This document shows, in pieces, positions 9,980 through 18,682 of a stretch of DNA of 64,000 nt. The notes beneath the pieces are model-generated. The model searched no databases. It was not told the DNA's origin and was given only the letters and a program-made list of their open reading frames with translations. Position numbers and translations under genes: made by a program. Position 1 is the stretch's first letter. Each line of letters begins with the position of its first letter. Origin of the DNA: Desulfurococcaceae archaeon AG1 (GTDB taxonomy: Archaea > Thermoproteota > Thermoprotei_A > Sulfolobales > AG1); the NCBI GenBank assembly GCA_003116855.1, contig BEWT01000004.1:1-64000 (forward strand), read 5' to 3'.

Positions 9980-10855
9980 TTAGGTTATCATTGCGAGTAT
10001 GAATGTAACCCCTATACCTACTGCTAGGGAGTATATCCATGTTCTGGCAAGCCTTAGGATAGATCTTCTTGAGAACATACTTATCCCAGAAGCTATTGAG
10101 TAGCCTATGAGTGAGAATACCAAGGCGTATGTGTGTGAGAGGGGTAGTCCTAGATATGTTGCTATAGATATTGCTAGCACGATTGAGAGTCCTATTGATG
10201 TTATAGATAGATGTCTCACGGAGAACCATCTGAAGACCCCTTCGAGGAGGGCTGGTGATGGTATTGCTGCTGCTAGCCCTCCAAGGGCTATTGGGAGCAA
10301 TAGTCTGTGGCACTCTAGGCTGCTAAGGAAACCAAGTGTGTTTGCACCTAATAGGATTCCTGATAATATCGATATAGCTGTAGTGATGATCCTTGAGAAC
10401 CCCAGGATCCAGATTTGACCCTGGAGTAGCGATAAGATCCTCCTAAGGGTTATATATAGTGATAGGCTGACCAGGATTAGGAAGACTCCTGAGAGGAGCC
10501 ATAATAACGAGACCTGGGCTAGCCATAAGGGATCCAGAGCCCCCTTAGAGAGTCCCTCACCAATGCTAGCCCCTATAAGGCCTATCGATGCTGAGAATGG
10601 TATTGAAAAATACGTTGATAAGAGTGTTGGGAGTATTACGGAGATGTAGGCTTCAATAGCCGCCTCAGATCCACATGCTATGGAACTCCTCATAGCGGAT
10701 CCCATGATCAGTGCTCCCAAGGCTATTGAGAAGCCTGAGGCGAGCCTTGCAAATATTCTTCTAACACCGATAGATACCATGGGCCCGGCTACTATCACGG
10801 AGTTGTTATACGCTATGAGGGCTGATGCCAAGATAGCTAGGGCTATGTCGAGCAA
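9980..10855 (-). CDS. PiT-family phosphate transporter-like protein (divergent)
   Basis: This 291-residue membrane protein with about eight hydrophobic segments resembles inorganic phosphate (PiT) permeases. Each half has a recognisable but altered signature: IAYNNSVIVAGP near the N-terminus and GANTLG, where canonical PiT has GAND. The C-terminal PLSHTYALVFSLIG corresponds to the family's PVSTTHA block. It would carry phosphate or another oxyanion with a cation. It is shorter than typical PiT proteins. A DUF47/PhoU-like gene, the usual PiT partner, is found 23 kb away at 33661-34350. Substrate assignment is tentative. Confidence 0.65.
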   Translation of the reverse strand: MLDIALAILASALIAYNNSVIVAGPMVSIGVRRIFARLASGFSIALGALIMGSAMRSSIACGSEAAIEAYISVILPTLLSTYFSIPFSASIGLIGASIGEGLSKGALDPLWLAQVSLLWLLSGVFLILVSLSLYITLRRILSLLQGQIWILGFSRIITTAISILSGILLGANTLGFLSSLECHRLLLPIALGGLAAAIPSPALLEGVFRWFSVRHLSITSIGLSIVLAISIATYLGLPLSHTYALVFSLIGYSIASGISMFSRRSILRLARTWIYSLAVGIGVTFILAMIT

Positions 10856-10869
10856 TATAGATACCGTCT

Positions 10870-11181
10870 TTACAAGAGTTCGAAGTGGATAATATATACC
10901 TCTGGGTTCTTGCTCAGGATCTTCTTACCATAGATCCTGTTCAGCTCCTTGAGAAGCTCAGTCCTATCCCTAAAGCCATCGATCCTCGCATCCTGATCGT
11001 CGATCTCTGAGAGCCTCTTCTTCTCAATCCTCTTAATAATAGCCCTCCCAACCCTCGCACTACCCAGATAGATCTCTACTATCTCACCAACACTATAGTT
11101 CGATCTAAGCCTAATAGTGGATTTCTTCTCACCCTTAAGGATACCCTCAGCATAGCTGAGCCTGAAAACCAGCCGCTTCAT
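10870..11181 (-). CDS. ASCH-domain protein
   Basis: This 103-residue protein begins MKRLVFRLSYAEGILKGEKKSTIRLR, the typical start of an ASCH/PUA-like domain, and continues with VGEIVEIYLGSARVGRAIIKRI. The fold binds RNA or modified nucleotides. The lysine-rich GEKKSTIR block corresponds to the conserved G-x-K-x-x-x-x-R segment. ATG at 11181 fits the domain boundary and has GGTTGGT just upstream. The frame is open upstream to 11292, but that part does not look like the family. Target RNA unknown. Confidence 0.75.
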   Translation of the reverse strand: MKRLVFRLSYAEGILKGEKKSTIRLRSNYSVGEIVEIYLGSARVGRAIIKRIEKKRLSEIDDQDARIDGFRDRTELLKELNRIYGKKILSKNPEVYIIHFELL

Positions 11182-11505
11182 ACCAACCACACAATAGATC
11201 CCCATAAGGCTTATGAGCACATCGCCACAGGATCCTTTCCCTATACCCAGGGCTTCTGCATAGCCTATAAGGGCTCTCCACACATAAGGCATGCGAACCG
11301 CTGTTAAGCCTTAACAAGCCGCCAAGTTTCACTACTTCATTACAAATCTTAATGATTGTAAGCTCTTCCACTAGATCCTCGTCATTATTAGCAGAAATGT
11401 CCTTTGCAGTGTATATCGTATAAAAGCCTTGCTTCTTCCCAAGTGTAACCACAGCTCGTTACACTATCCTTTTAAAGCATCTATAGCATCGATCGCGGTG
11501 GGTGT
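11182..11505. other. Intergenic stretch with no confident gene
   Basis: This 324-base stretch holds overlapping minus-strand open frames (for example 11147-11452, about 101 codons) that match nothing I recognise and could be relics or chance. A TATA-like CTTTTAAAG near 11470 probably serves the tetrapyrrole operon that begins at 11506. No RNA gene was recognised. Confidence 0.4.
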
Positions 11506-12189
11506 TTGAAACTCCCTATTTTCGTCGATGTCGAGGGTATGAGGGTTCTCGTCATAGGCGGGGGTGAGGAGGGGTATAAGAAGTCTAAGAGGTTTCTCGA
11601 TGCTGGTGCCGAGGTTACTGTGCTCTCGCTCGAATTCTCCCCAGAGATCATAGCTCTTGGGAGGAGCAGTAAGTCTCTAAAGCTCCTTAGAGGAGATGCT
11701 AGGGATCGTGATTTGCTTGAGAAGCTTGTGAGAGACTCAGATATAGTGATCTCGGCCCTCAATGATGAGCATGAGATCGATAGTGTGGTGATAGATCTTG
11801 CCAGAAGGTATAGAAAGCTATATATATTGGCTGGAGATGCTAGGAGAACACAGTGCGGTATGGGGATCGAGGGATCTTCCGGAGATATAAGGTTCGCAAT
11901 ATATACGGATGGCAAGAGTTCTCTAGTGTCTATGGAGGCTAGGGATAGGGTCGCTAAGTTCCTCGATAGCCAGAAGGATCTTCACGTAATGCTCAAACTC
12001 CTCTACAAAATGAAATCTGCCTTGAGAGAGAGGGGTATACCTGCTGACACCAGGATCGAGATCCACAGAGAGGTTTTCAAAGACCAGACCTTCAGGGTAA
12101 TGGCTCTTAAGGGGGATGAGGAGGGCGCCTGGGCCAGGCTCTGTGAGATTGTGCGTACAAAAACAGGGATAGATCTAGGGTCTGGGTGA
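11506..12189 (+). CDS. Precorrin-2 dehydrogenase (siroheme synthase, Met8/CysG-N type)
   Basis: This 227-residue protein has the Met8/SirC layout. It starts with LPIFVDVEGMRVLVIGGGEEG, a Rossmann NAD-binding motif, then AGAEVTVLS and DIVISALND, and a helical C-terminal half. It oxidises precorrin-2 to sirohydrochlorin; some members also insert iron. It heads the tetrapyrrole operon, and the hemA start lies within six bases of its stop. TTG start with GGTGGGTG upstream. Its product line leads through siroheme to the decarboxylase encoded two genes downstream. Confidence 0.88.
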   Translation: MKLPIFVDVEGMRVLVIGGGEEGYKKSKRFLDAGAEVTVLSLEFSPEIIALGRSSKSLKLLRGDARDRDLLEKLVRDSDIVISALNDEHEIDSVVIDLARRYRKLYILAGDARRTQCGMGIEGSSGDIRFAIYTDGKSSLVSMEARDRVAKFLDSQKDLHVMLKLLYKMKSALRERGIPADTRIEIHREVFKDQTFRVMALKGDEEGAWARLCEIVRTKTGIDLGSG

Positions 12190-12194
12190 GGCAC

Positions 12195-13394
12195 ATGGAT
12201 CTAGGGATTGCCGCAATAGCGATCAATAATAGAGAGCACGGATACCAAGATGTTGAGAGTGTTAAGAGAACCGATACCAAGATCCTTGGTCTCTTGAAGA
12301 GGGAGAGATCAAGCTCCCCGGGCTTTGGTTATCTTATCCTCGAAACCTGCAGCAGGTTCGAGATCTATTTGAGCGGTTCTGAAGAGAGGCTCAACGATCT
12401 ATTAATAGATCTTCGAAGAGGTATTAGGGGTCTCGTATCAATAGATCCTAAGATCTATAGCGATAGAGATCTTTTGAACCACATGCTCAAAGTACTCTCA
12501 GGAGCCGAGTCCCTAGCACCATTTGAGATCGACATAGTAAACCAGGCTAAGGTCTCTATATCCAAAGCACTCTCAGAAGGGTCTTTGGATAAGCATCTCA
12601 ATGCTGTCTTTAGAGAGGCTATAGAGGCTTCGATCGATATTAGAAGATCCCTTGACATCGATGGCTCCATAGGGATTCCGGAGGTCGCTGTAATGGCTGC
12701 TAAGGATATCCTTGGTAGTCTCTCTAGTAAAAGGACTACTATCATTGGTACAGGAGAGGTTGCTAAAAGGATCGCCTACATGTTGAGAAACGAAGGGGTC
12801 AGCACTGCCTCGATAGTCGGGAGATCTTATCAAAGCGCGGAAGCAATAGCCAGAATCTTTCCTAGCGGAAAAGCGTATTCGATCAATGAGATTTCTAAGG
12901 CAATCAATGGAAGCAATCTTGTGTTCCTAGCAACATCAGCCAGAGATCCTATAGTTGGTATAGAGGATATCGAGGCGAGTAAGGACGGGATATTTATAGA
13001 TCTCGGTAACCCGAGGAATGTAGATCCAGGCGCAAGAGACCTTCTTGGTGATAGGTATATATGGCTTGAGGATCTGGAGGTTTTCTCGAGAAAGATTCTG
13101 TCGGATCTCTATGAGAGGCTCGAGGATCTTGATAAAATTATCCAGCCATATCTCAGGAGGCTTGAGGCCAGGCTTGTTCTAGAGAACATAAGGCTTGGGC
13201 TTGATAACTATGCCAGGCTTCTAGAGAACATAAGGAGAGGAGAGGTTGAGAGGGCTGTCTCAGCCTTTAAACTTGATCAGAGGCAGAAGGAGGTTCTAGA
13301 TCTCGTTACCAGCTCGATCCTAAACAAAGCCCTCGGCGTCTTAGCATCCCTTGTTGAGGATCGGATAGCTAGAAGATCTTTTACGGATGGGTGA
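12195..13394 (+). CDS. hemA: Glutamyl-tRNA reductase
   Basis: About 399 residues. The protein reduces glutamyl-tRNA(Glu) to glutamate-1-semialdehyde, the first committed step of C5-pathway tetrapyrrole synthesis. The nucleophilic Cys52 sits in ETCSRFEIY, the NADPH domain has GTGEVAKRIA, and the C-terminal dimerisation helices follow. ATG at 12195 has GGTGAGG a few bases upstream; an in-frame GTG at 12186 overlaps the preceding stop. It is the second gene of the operon, translationally coupled to precorrin-2 dehydrogenase. Confidence 0.95.
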   Translation: MDLGIAAIAINNREHGYQDVESVKRTDTKILGLLKRERSSSPGFGYLILETCSRFEIYLSGSEERLNDLLIDLRRGIRGLVSIDPKIYSDRDLLNHMLKVLSGAESLAPFEIDIVNQAKVSISKALSEGSLDKHLNAVFREAIEASIDIRRSLDIDGSIGIPEVAVMAAKDILGSLSSKRTTIIGTGEVAKRIAYMLRNEGVSTASIVGRSYQSAEAIARIFPSGKAYSINEISKAINGSNLVFLATSARDPIVGIEDIEASKDGIFIDLGNPRNVDPGARDLLGDRYIWLEDLEVFSRKILSDLYERLEDLDKIIQPYLRRLEARLVLENIRLGLDNYARLLENIRRGEVERAVSAFKLDQRQKEVLDLVTSSILNKALGVLASLVEDRIARRSFTDG

Positions 13395-13399
13395 GATCT

Positions 13400-14368
13400 A
13401 TGGTAAGCGATCTAGATAAGAAGATCTTGATGGAGCTTCAATACCGATTCCCATTAACAGAAACCCCTTATACCGAGATCGCTGAGAGACTTGAGATAAA
13501 GTTCGAGGATCTCAAGAAGAGGATCGAGGCCTTGAGGTCTAATTTCACGATAAAGAGGATAGGGTTTAACATAAACTACAAGGCTTCAGGTAAGGTGGCA
13601 GCCCTTGTTGCCATAAGGATCCCGGATCCAAATGCTAAGGAGACTCTTAGGAAGATCTTGCTGAAAGATCCCGAGGTTACCCATAACTATGTGAGAAACC
13701 ACGAGGTATATAACATATGGTTTGTTATCAAGAGAAAAAGTATCGAGGATCTAATGGCAAGCGTTGAAGAGATCGCAAAAACCGTGGGTTCCAAAGAATA
13801 TCTAGTCCTCCTCGGTAAGAGAACATATAAGCTCTCAGTTAAGTTCGACCTCTACAAAGGGATCTCGTGGTCAGAGCCTGAGGTTCTCCCCGAGAAGATC
13901 CCTACATTCGAAGAGCTTGGCTTGAGAAAAGAGCCCTTCTCGGAGCTCGCTAAATGGATACCTGTTACCGAGAGACCGTATAGAGAGGTTGCAGCTAAAT
14001 ATGGTTATAAAGAGGAGGAGCTGGTTGGATTGATAAGGGAGCTCTATAAGAAGAGGGTTCTTAGAAACATAGGAGCCACCCTCGAGGGTAGCAGGGTTGG
14101 TATAGTAAGGGATGGGATGGTTGTTCTCAAAGGATCTGAGGAGGATTGTCTGAGAATAGCCCTCGAGATACCTGAGGCAACCCATGTCGTCTATAGAGTG
14201 CCCCTGAATGGTGAGTGGGAACATAGGGCCTACTTCATGGCCCACGCTGATAGTGAGGAGAAGATAGAGGGTGTTGCAAAGAAAGCCTCAAGGATCATTG
14301 GGGATAAGGACTACAGGATCCTCTACAGCGTTGAGAACCTAAAGCCAGGGACCCATTCGAACGAGTGA
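13400..14368 (+). CDS. ahbA/ahbB: Fused siroheme decarboxylase AhbA-AhbB (AsnC/Lrp fold)
   Basis: About 322 residues made of two homologous AsnC/Lrp-like halves. Each half has a winged-helix start (LDKKILMELQYRFPLTETPY and ELAKWIPVTERPYREVA) followed by a sensor-type domain. The first half has THNYVRNHEVYNIWFVIK and the second THVVYRVPLNGEWEHRAYFMAH; these match the haem/siroheme-binding His regions of AhbA and AhbB. The pair converts siroheme to 12,18-didecarboxysiroheme in alternative heme synthesis. In many organisms the halves are separate genes, but here they are one chain. ATG at 13400 follows GGTGAG. The hemA neighbour fits the role. Confidence 0.85.
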   Translation: MVSDLDKKILMELQYRFPLTETPYTEIAERLEIKFEDLKKRIEALRSNFTIKRIGFNINYKASGKVAALVAIRIPDPNAKETLRKILLKDPEVTHNYVRNHEVYNIWFVIKRKSIEDLMASVEEIAKTVGSKEYLVLLGKRTYKLSVKFDLYKGISWSEPEVLPEKIPTFEELGLRKEPFSELAKWIPVTERPYREVAAKYGYKEEELVGLIRELYKKRVLRNIGATLEGSRVGIVRDGMVVLKGSEEDCLRIALEIPEATHVVYRVPLNGEWEHRAYFMAHADSEEKIEGVAKKASRIIGDKDYRILYSVENLKPGTHSNE

Positions 14369-14373
14369 TTCCT

Positions 14374-15339
14374 ATGAGGTATAGGAGGCTAGGGAACACA
14401 GGGCTAGAGGTATCAGAGATCTCCTACGGCGTATACAGCCTCACAGGACTCTATGGAGATGTTGATCTCGATAAAGCCATTAGGATCCTTAGAAGAGCCC
14501 TGGATCTCGGGATCAATCTATTCGATACAGCAGACGTCTATGGCAAGGGCTATGGAGAATCTATATTGCAGAAAGCCTTCGGACCAGGTGTAAAGGATAT
14601 CGTCATAGCCACTAAGATCGGTTATGACATCTACTCACCCGGCGAGAAACCCCTGAGGAGATATGATCCCGAGTACCTCCTCTTCGCTGCGAGAAAATCC
14701 TGCGAGAGGGTTGGTAAGAAGCCTATAGATATAATACAGATCCATAACCCGCCCCTCGAAGCATTGAGAAGTCCTGAGCTGTATAGAACTATGGCTAGAC
14801 TTGTTGAAGAAGGCCTAGCCCTCCACGTGGGTGTAGCCCTGGGTCCCGAGAGAGATGTGGCTAGAGAGGCGCTCGAAGCCTTATCCCACAGAGAGGTTGA
14901 GGTGATCCAGTTCATCTATAACGCACTTGAACAGAAACCCGGGAAGGAGATAGCAGAGATTGCTAGTGAAAAGAATATCGGAATCCTTGTGAGGGTTCCC
15001 CACGCTGGCGGTATTCTGGGCGGTAGGCTCACGATAGCTGATATAGAGAGGCTGAGGGATCATAGGAGTCTGAGGGATAGGGAGTGGTTTGAGAAAGCCT
15101 TCCAGCTCTACGAGCTTATAAAGCCATATCTATTGGTTGATGATTTTACAGAGGCTCAGAATGCGATCAGATTTATATTCTCAAGCATCCAGGCCTCCTC
15201 AGTGATCGTTATAGCGACCTCCGAGGAGGAGTTGGAGGAATATGCCAGGGCTTCTGATAAAAACCCCATGGATAGATCGATTGCTGCCAAGATAGAGGAG
15301 CTCTATAGAGAGGCTGAGAAGAAGTGGGGAAAGATATAG
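14374..15339 (+). CDS. Aldo/keto reductase
   Basis: About 321 residues with the full aldo/keto reductase catalytic set: Asp51 and Tyr56 (DTADVYG), Lys81 (ATKIGYD) and His124 (IQIHNPP). The start MRYRRLGNTGLEVSEI is the classic family N-terminus. It reduces aldehydes or ketones with NADPH. It lies inside the tetrapyrrole operon, overlapping hemD by 16 bases, so a role in tetrapyrrole metabolism or in handling a reactive semialdehyde is possible. The specific substrate is unknown. Confidence 0.9.
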   Translation: MRYRRLGNTGLEVSEISYGVYSLTGLYGDVDLDKAIRILRRALDLGINLFDTADVYGKGYGESILQKAFGPGVKDIVIATKIGYDIYSPGEKPLRRYDPEYLLFAARKSCERVGKKPIDIIQIHNPPLEALRSPELYRTMARLVEEGLALHVGVALGPERDVAREALEALSHREVEVIQFIYNALEQKPGKEIAEIASEKNIGILVRVPHAGGILGGRLTIADIERLRDHRSLRDREWFEKAFQLYELIKPYLLVDDFTEAQNAIRFIFSSIQASSVIVIATSEEELEEYARASDKNPMDRSIAAKIEELYREAEKKWGKI

Positions 15340-16163
15340 TATTCGCCGGTACGAGGGATACTTGGGAGAGATGGAGATCTTTCTTCGAATCTAAAGGCAT
15401 ATCCCTCCACCTAGCCGAGGTGATAGTTCCAACACCTATCGAGGATCTAGATCAAAGGATCTCATCGCTAGATCCCATGAACATATCTTCAGCGATCTTC
15501 TCGAGCAAGAGCTCAGCAAAGATCTTCATGTCATCACATAGAGGCAGGGATCTTCTTGAGAAGCTCCGCGAACTAGGAGTAATGATCGCAGCAACCGGGG
15601 AGGGTACGGCATCTATACTCTTAAACCACGGCTACAAGGTCTTCTCACCACCTATAGAGAGGGTAGAGACCCTCATCAAGATCCTCAGCGAGATCTATAG
15701 AAAGGGAGAGATAGTGATCTTCAGCTCAGACAGGCTTGAGACCCCTAAAGAGATCTATGCCGAGAGGGTGAAAAGGATCGAGGTATATGAGCTCAGGATA
15801 AGCAGGGAAGGCGTTATGGCTTTAGAGAATATGCTTAAAAAGGGGATAAAGAGGGTTATGGTAGCATCACAAACAGCCTCAAAGATCCTATGCGGGGTGG
15901 AGGGTATATCCAGGAACAACGGTATTGAGATCCATATAATGACAGATAGAATTGCAGAACCCCTCCTACAATGCCAGGATAGGGGCTTTAGATTAATCAT
16001 ACATAATAGCAGCACATTCAGGGAATTCGTGACAGCCGTTATTAATCACATGCTATCCTCTCACTCTCCAAACAGATCGATAGCTGTTGCAGATCTCTTT
16101 GATAACCCTTATATCTACACAACAATCCTAGCCCTTAGTATAAACCTCATTCTTAGGCTATGA
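15324..16163 (+). CDS. hemD: Uroporphyrinogen-III synthase
   Basis: This 279-residue protein has the two-lobed HemD layout: IVFAGTRDTWERWRSFFESKG at the start, then SAIFSSKSSAKIF, VMIAATGEGTASIL, and VMVASQTASKILC in the C-terminal lobe. It cyclises hydroxymethylbilane with ring-D inversion. HemD sequences are weakly conserved, so the operon context (hemA, precorrin-2 dehydrogenase, AhbAB) supports the call. The last roughly 30 residues form a hydrophobic tail not typical of the family. GTG start inside the preceding gene. hemB, hemC and hemL are not in this window. Confidence 0.8.
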   Translation: MGKDIVFAGTRDTWERWRSFFESKGISLHLAEVIVPTPIEDLDQRISSLDPMNISSAIFSSKSSAKIFMSSHRGRDLLEKLRELGVMIAATGEGTASILLNHGYKVFSPPIERVETLIKILSEIYRKGEIVIFSSDRLETPKEIYAERVKRIEVYELRISREGVMALENMLKKGIKRVMVASQTASKILCGVEGISRNNGIEIHIMTDRIAEPLLQCQDRGFRLIIHNSSTFREFVTAVINHMLSSHSPNRSIAVADLFDNPYIYTTILALSINLILRL

Positions 16164-16283
16164 AAGCCTTAAAACCAGTGTAAAGCTCCTACACGCTCCT
16201 TTGAAGATCTTGGTCTAGGTGATATGCTGGGACAGCTGGGTAATATCTAATTATCTTCCAGGGATCTATAAGATTGAGAGGTT

Positions 16284-17432
16284 ATGGGTAAGTGTCTCCT
16301 CTGCAATAGAGAAGGGCTTGTCTCAAAGGCTGTGGGTGTCTGTGTAGATTGCCTCAGAAACAATCCTGAGGCCTCTTTAAACATCGTGAGGGGTCTTAGG
16401 AGTAAGTGGAGATCCTCTATAGGCTTCCCTCTACAACCTCCAAGATCTGAGGGGGGTCTGCGATGCAATATCTGCATCAATGAGTGTATCATAGGAGATG
16501 GGGAGAGGGGGTTCTGTGGTGTCTGGGTTAATGTGGGTGGGAGGATAAGCCCTCTAGCGGGTTTTGCGAGAATGGTGACATACACATATCTAGACCCTAT
16601 ACCCACGAACTGTGTTGCAGGCCACATATGCCCCGGATCCACGGGGGCTGGGTATCCTAGATATGCCTACTCACCAAATATTGAGGTTGGGTACTATAAT
16701 CTCGCAGTATTCATGGCAGGCTGTCCTCTAGACTGCTCGTTCTGCCAGAATTGGGAGCATAAGACCGCGATCGCTGGTGGGAAGATTGATAAGAGCTTGG
16801 TGAGAAATCTAGGCATTGGAGACCTTGTCGAGAGATCCATGGATCCTAGGGTTTCCTGCATATGCTACTTCGGAGGAGACCCAACGCCCCACCTACCCAT
16901 GCTCATAGCAGCGTCAAGGGATATTGTTAAGAAATCCCTGGAGAAGGGGGTTATAAAGAGGATTTGCTGGGAGACCGACGGCCTTGCAAACCCCCTGCTA
17001 ATGAGGGAGATGGCTAGGCTTAGCCTGGTTTCAGGAGGTATTGTAAAGATCGATTGGAAAGCCTGGACCCCGAGTATATATGAGGCGTTAACAGGTGTTG
17101 ATGGTAAAAAGGCTATTGAGAGGCTTATGGAAAATACAAAGATAGTTTCAGAGCTTGGAAGGGAAAGACCTGAGATACCACTGCTCGTTATAAGCATACT
17201 ACTCGTTCCAGGATATGTCGATGCATCCGAGGTGAGGGGTATCGCTGAATACATCGCGGAGCTAAACCCCGAAACCCCACTAGTGCTTCTAGCCTTCCAC
17301 CCGGACCATCTCATGAAAGACCTACCACCAACTAGCTGGAAGCATATGAGGGAAGCTATAAAAGCAGCTAAAGAAGGCGGTTTGAAGAACATCCATATAG
17401 GAAACATATGGATCTTAGGTGATTATTACTAG
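16284..17432 (+). CDS. Radical SAM protein, PflA-like (AmmeMemoRadiSam type)
   Basis: This 382-residue radical SAM enzyme carries the [4Fe-4S] motif CPLDCSFC (C-x3-C-x2-C) in MAGCPLDCSFCQNWEHK. It is preceded by a cysteine-rich N-terminal part with CLLC...CVDC and CNICINECIIGDGERGFCG, typical of the pyruvate-formate-lyase-activating-like proteins of the AmmeMemoRadiSam group. The YFGGDPTPHLP block follows. The family's substrate is unresolved. No Memo or AMMECR1 gene is visible nearby. It sits after the tetrapyrrole operon with a 120-base gap. ATG start after GAGAGGTT. Confidence 0.85.
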   Translation: MGKCLLCNREGLVSKAVGVCVDCLRNNPEASLNIVRGLRSKWRSSIGFPLQPPRSEGGLRCNICINECIIGDGERGFCGVWVNVGGRISPLAGFARMVTYTYLDPIPTNCVAGHICPGSTGAGYPRYAYSPNIEVGYYNLAVFMAGCPLDCSFCQNWEHKTAIAGGKIDKSLVRNLGIGDLVERSMDPRVSCICYFGGDPTPHLPMLIAASRDIVKKSLEKGVIKRICWETDGLANPLLMREMARLSLVSGGIVKIDWKAWTPSIYEALTGVDGKKAIERLMENTKIVSELGRERPEIPLLVISILLVPGYVDASEVRGIAEYIAELNPETPLVLLAFHPDHLMKDLPPTSWKHMREAIKAAKEGGLKNIHIGNIWILGDYY

Positions 17433-17873
17433 TAAACAGAGATCTGAAGCCCTAGAACAGACTCACTCTACAATGGATTATAGGATTAATATAGAAATAT
17501 GAGGATCATACAATATCATAGAACCTTACACATAGCGAAACAGAGCTCTTTAGCACCATAGTTATATAACATGTTGAGAGCTTTTTCATACTAAATTCTA
17601 AAACAATAAACTATCGTTATAGAGGTGTTTATATTCGCCGAGCCGATATACTATGCAATATGATGCACCAAAAACGAGTCATGATCGATAGGGATCGCCA
17701 TAAAACCTCGATCTTTAAAAAGATTCCATAGCGACGGATCCACGATCTATTGTGGGATCGATAATACCATTTAAAAAATAATAACTATATGTTAATTAAT
17801 ATAACACTGTGTTTTATTGGATCGGATAATGTGATATATTTAAACCATAGAGGAAGAAATATTTGGGGCGGGC
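17433..17873. other. AT-rich intergenic stretch, 441 bases
   Basis: This is markedly more AT-rich than its surroundings and contains no convincing open frame. Near 17750-17780 an imperfect hairpin (GATCCAC...GTGGGATC) can form. TTTAAACC near 17840 may be the TATA element for the gene at 17874. The stretch marks the left edge of the accessory patch with the IS607 element. Confidence 0.4.
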
Positions 17874-18626
17874 TTGAAAAACACATGGTCTAGACTTGAT
17901 ATAGAGGATCTAGGCATAGTGAGGGTGAGGATCAACAGCCCCTATAATAGTTTCTTTGGAATGGTAAGCGAACTCTCCGATTCTAGAATTATTATAAGCA
18001 CCTATAGAGTGCTTGGCTCTGACGACTATTACGTCTTAGCCTTGTCATCAGAGAAGGATGTAGGTGTATATATTGATGATATTGTTAAACGTGAGAAGTA
18101 TGTTAGAAGAAGCAAGATCAAGAGGCTCAGATATCACTATATAGATGATATCCTGGTGATTTATGGTGTGAAGAGCAAGTGCGAGTTCCTTGGACTTATC
18201 GAAGACAGCGGTGTTGTTCTACTAACACCATATATCTTTTACAAGGGTGCTAGAGAGTATCTAGTCCTCGCTAGACGTAACATGCTCCACAGATACCTTG
18301 ACAATGTTGAGAAATACTACGGGATAGGACATGTTGAGTGGCGCGAGCTATCAGACCCCGAGGATCTTGTAAAAAGCATCTTGGGAGGCTCTATCCTCAG
18401 CATCATAGCTGATAGGCTTACTGAGCAAGAAGTGAGGGTTCTCAAAACAGCCTATGAGGGTGGTTATTTCAACTACCCTAAGAACTCTAGACAAACCGAT
18501 ATAGGCTCTATGCTCGATAGATCCAAGGTTACTATAAGCATACATATAAGAAAAGCCCTGAGGAAAATAGTGTCAGACGTGATCAAAACCATCTACTATA
18601 CCGAGCAGGGGCTGTTTTCTTTTTGA
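17874..18626 (+). CDS. Bat-type (HTH_10) DNA-binding regulator
   Basis: This 250-residue protein ends with LTEQEVRVLKTAYEGGYFNYPKN followed by a helix-turn-helix (residues about 195-245) typical of bacterioopsin-activator-like regulators of archaea. The N-terminal 190 residues are a mixed alpha/beta region that resembles nothing I can name; in relatives this part senses a ligand or partner. TTG start with GGGGCGGG upstream. It lies just before an insertion sequence. Target genes cannot be deduced. Confidence 0.75.
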   Translation: MKNTWSRLDIEDLGIVRVRINSPYNSFFGMVSELSDSRIIISTYRVLGSDDYYVLALSSEKDVGVYIDDIVKREKYVRRSKIKRLRYHYIDDILVIYGVKSKCEFLGLIEDSGVVLLTPYIFYKGAREYLVLARRNMLHRYLDNVEKYYGIGHVEWRELSDPEDLVKSILGGSILSIIADRLTEQEVRVLKTAYEGGYFNYPKNSRQTDIGSMLDRSKVTISIHIRKALRKIVSDVIKTIYYTEQGLFSF

Positions 18627-18682
18627 TGTTAGTAGGAAACGTTTATAAGCTTTGAAAACAATTATATGCATTGGGGCTGGTA

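Noticed and set aside
11147-11452. Minus-strand 101-codon frame before the tetrapyrrole operon
   Set aside because: It overlaps the ASCH gene start, has no recognisable domain and no good Shine-Dalgarno site.
17750-17780. Hairpin in the AT-rich gap
   Set aside because: The stem has a mismatch and is short; no functional context beyond AT-rich DNA.
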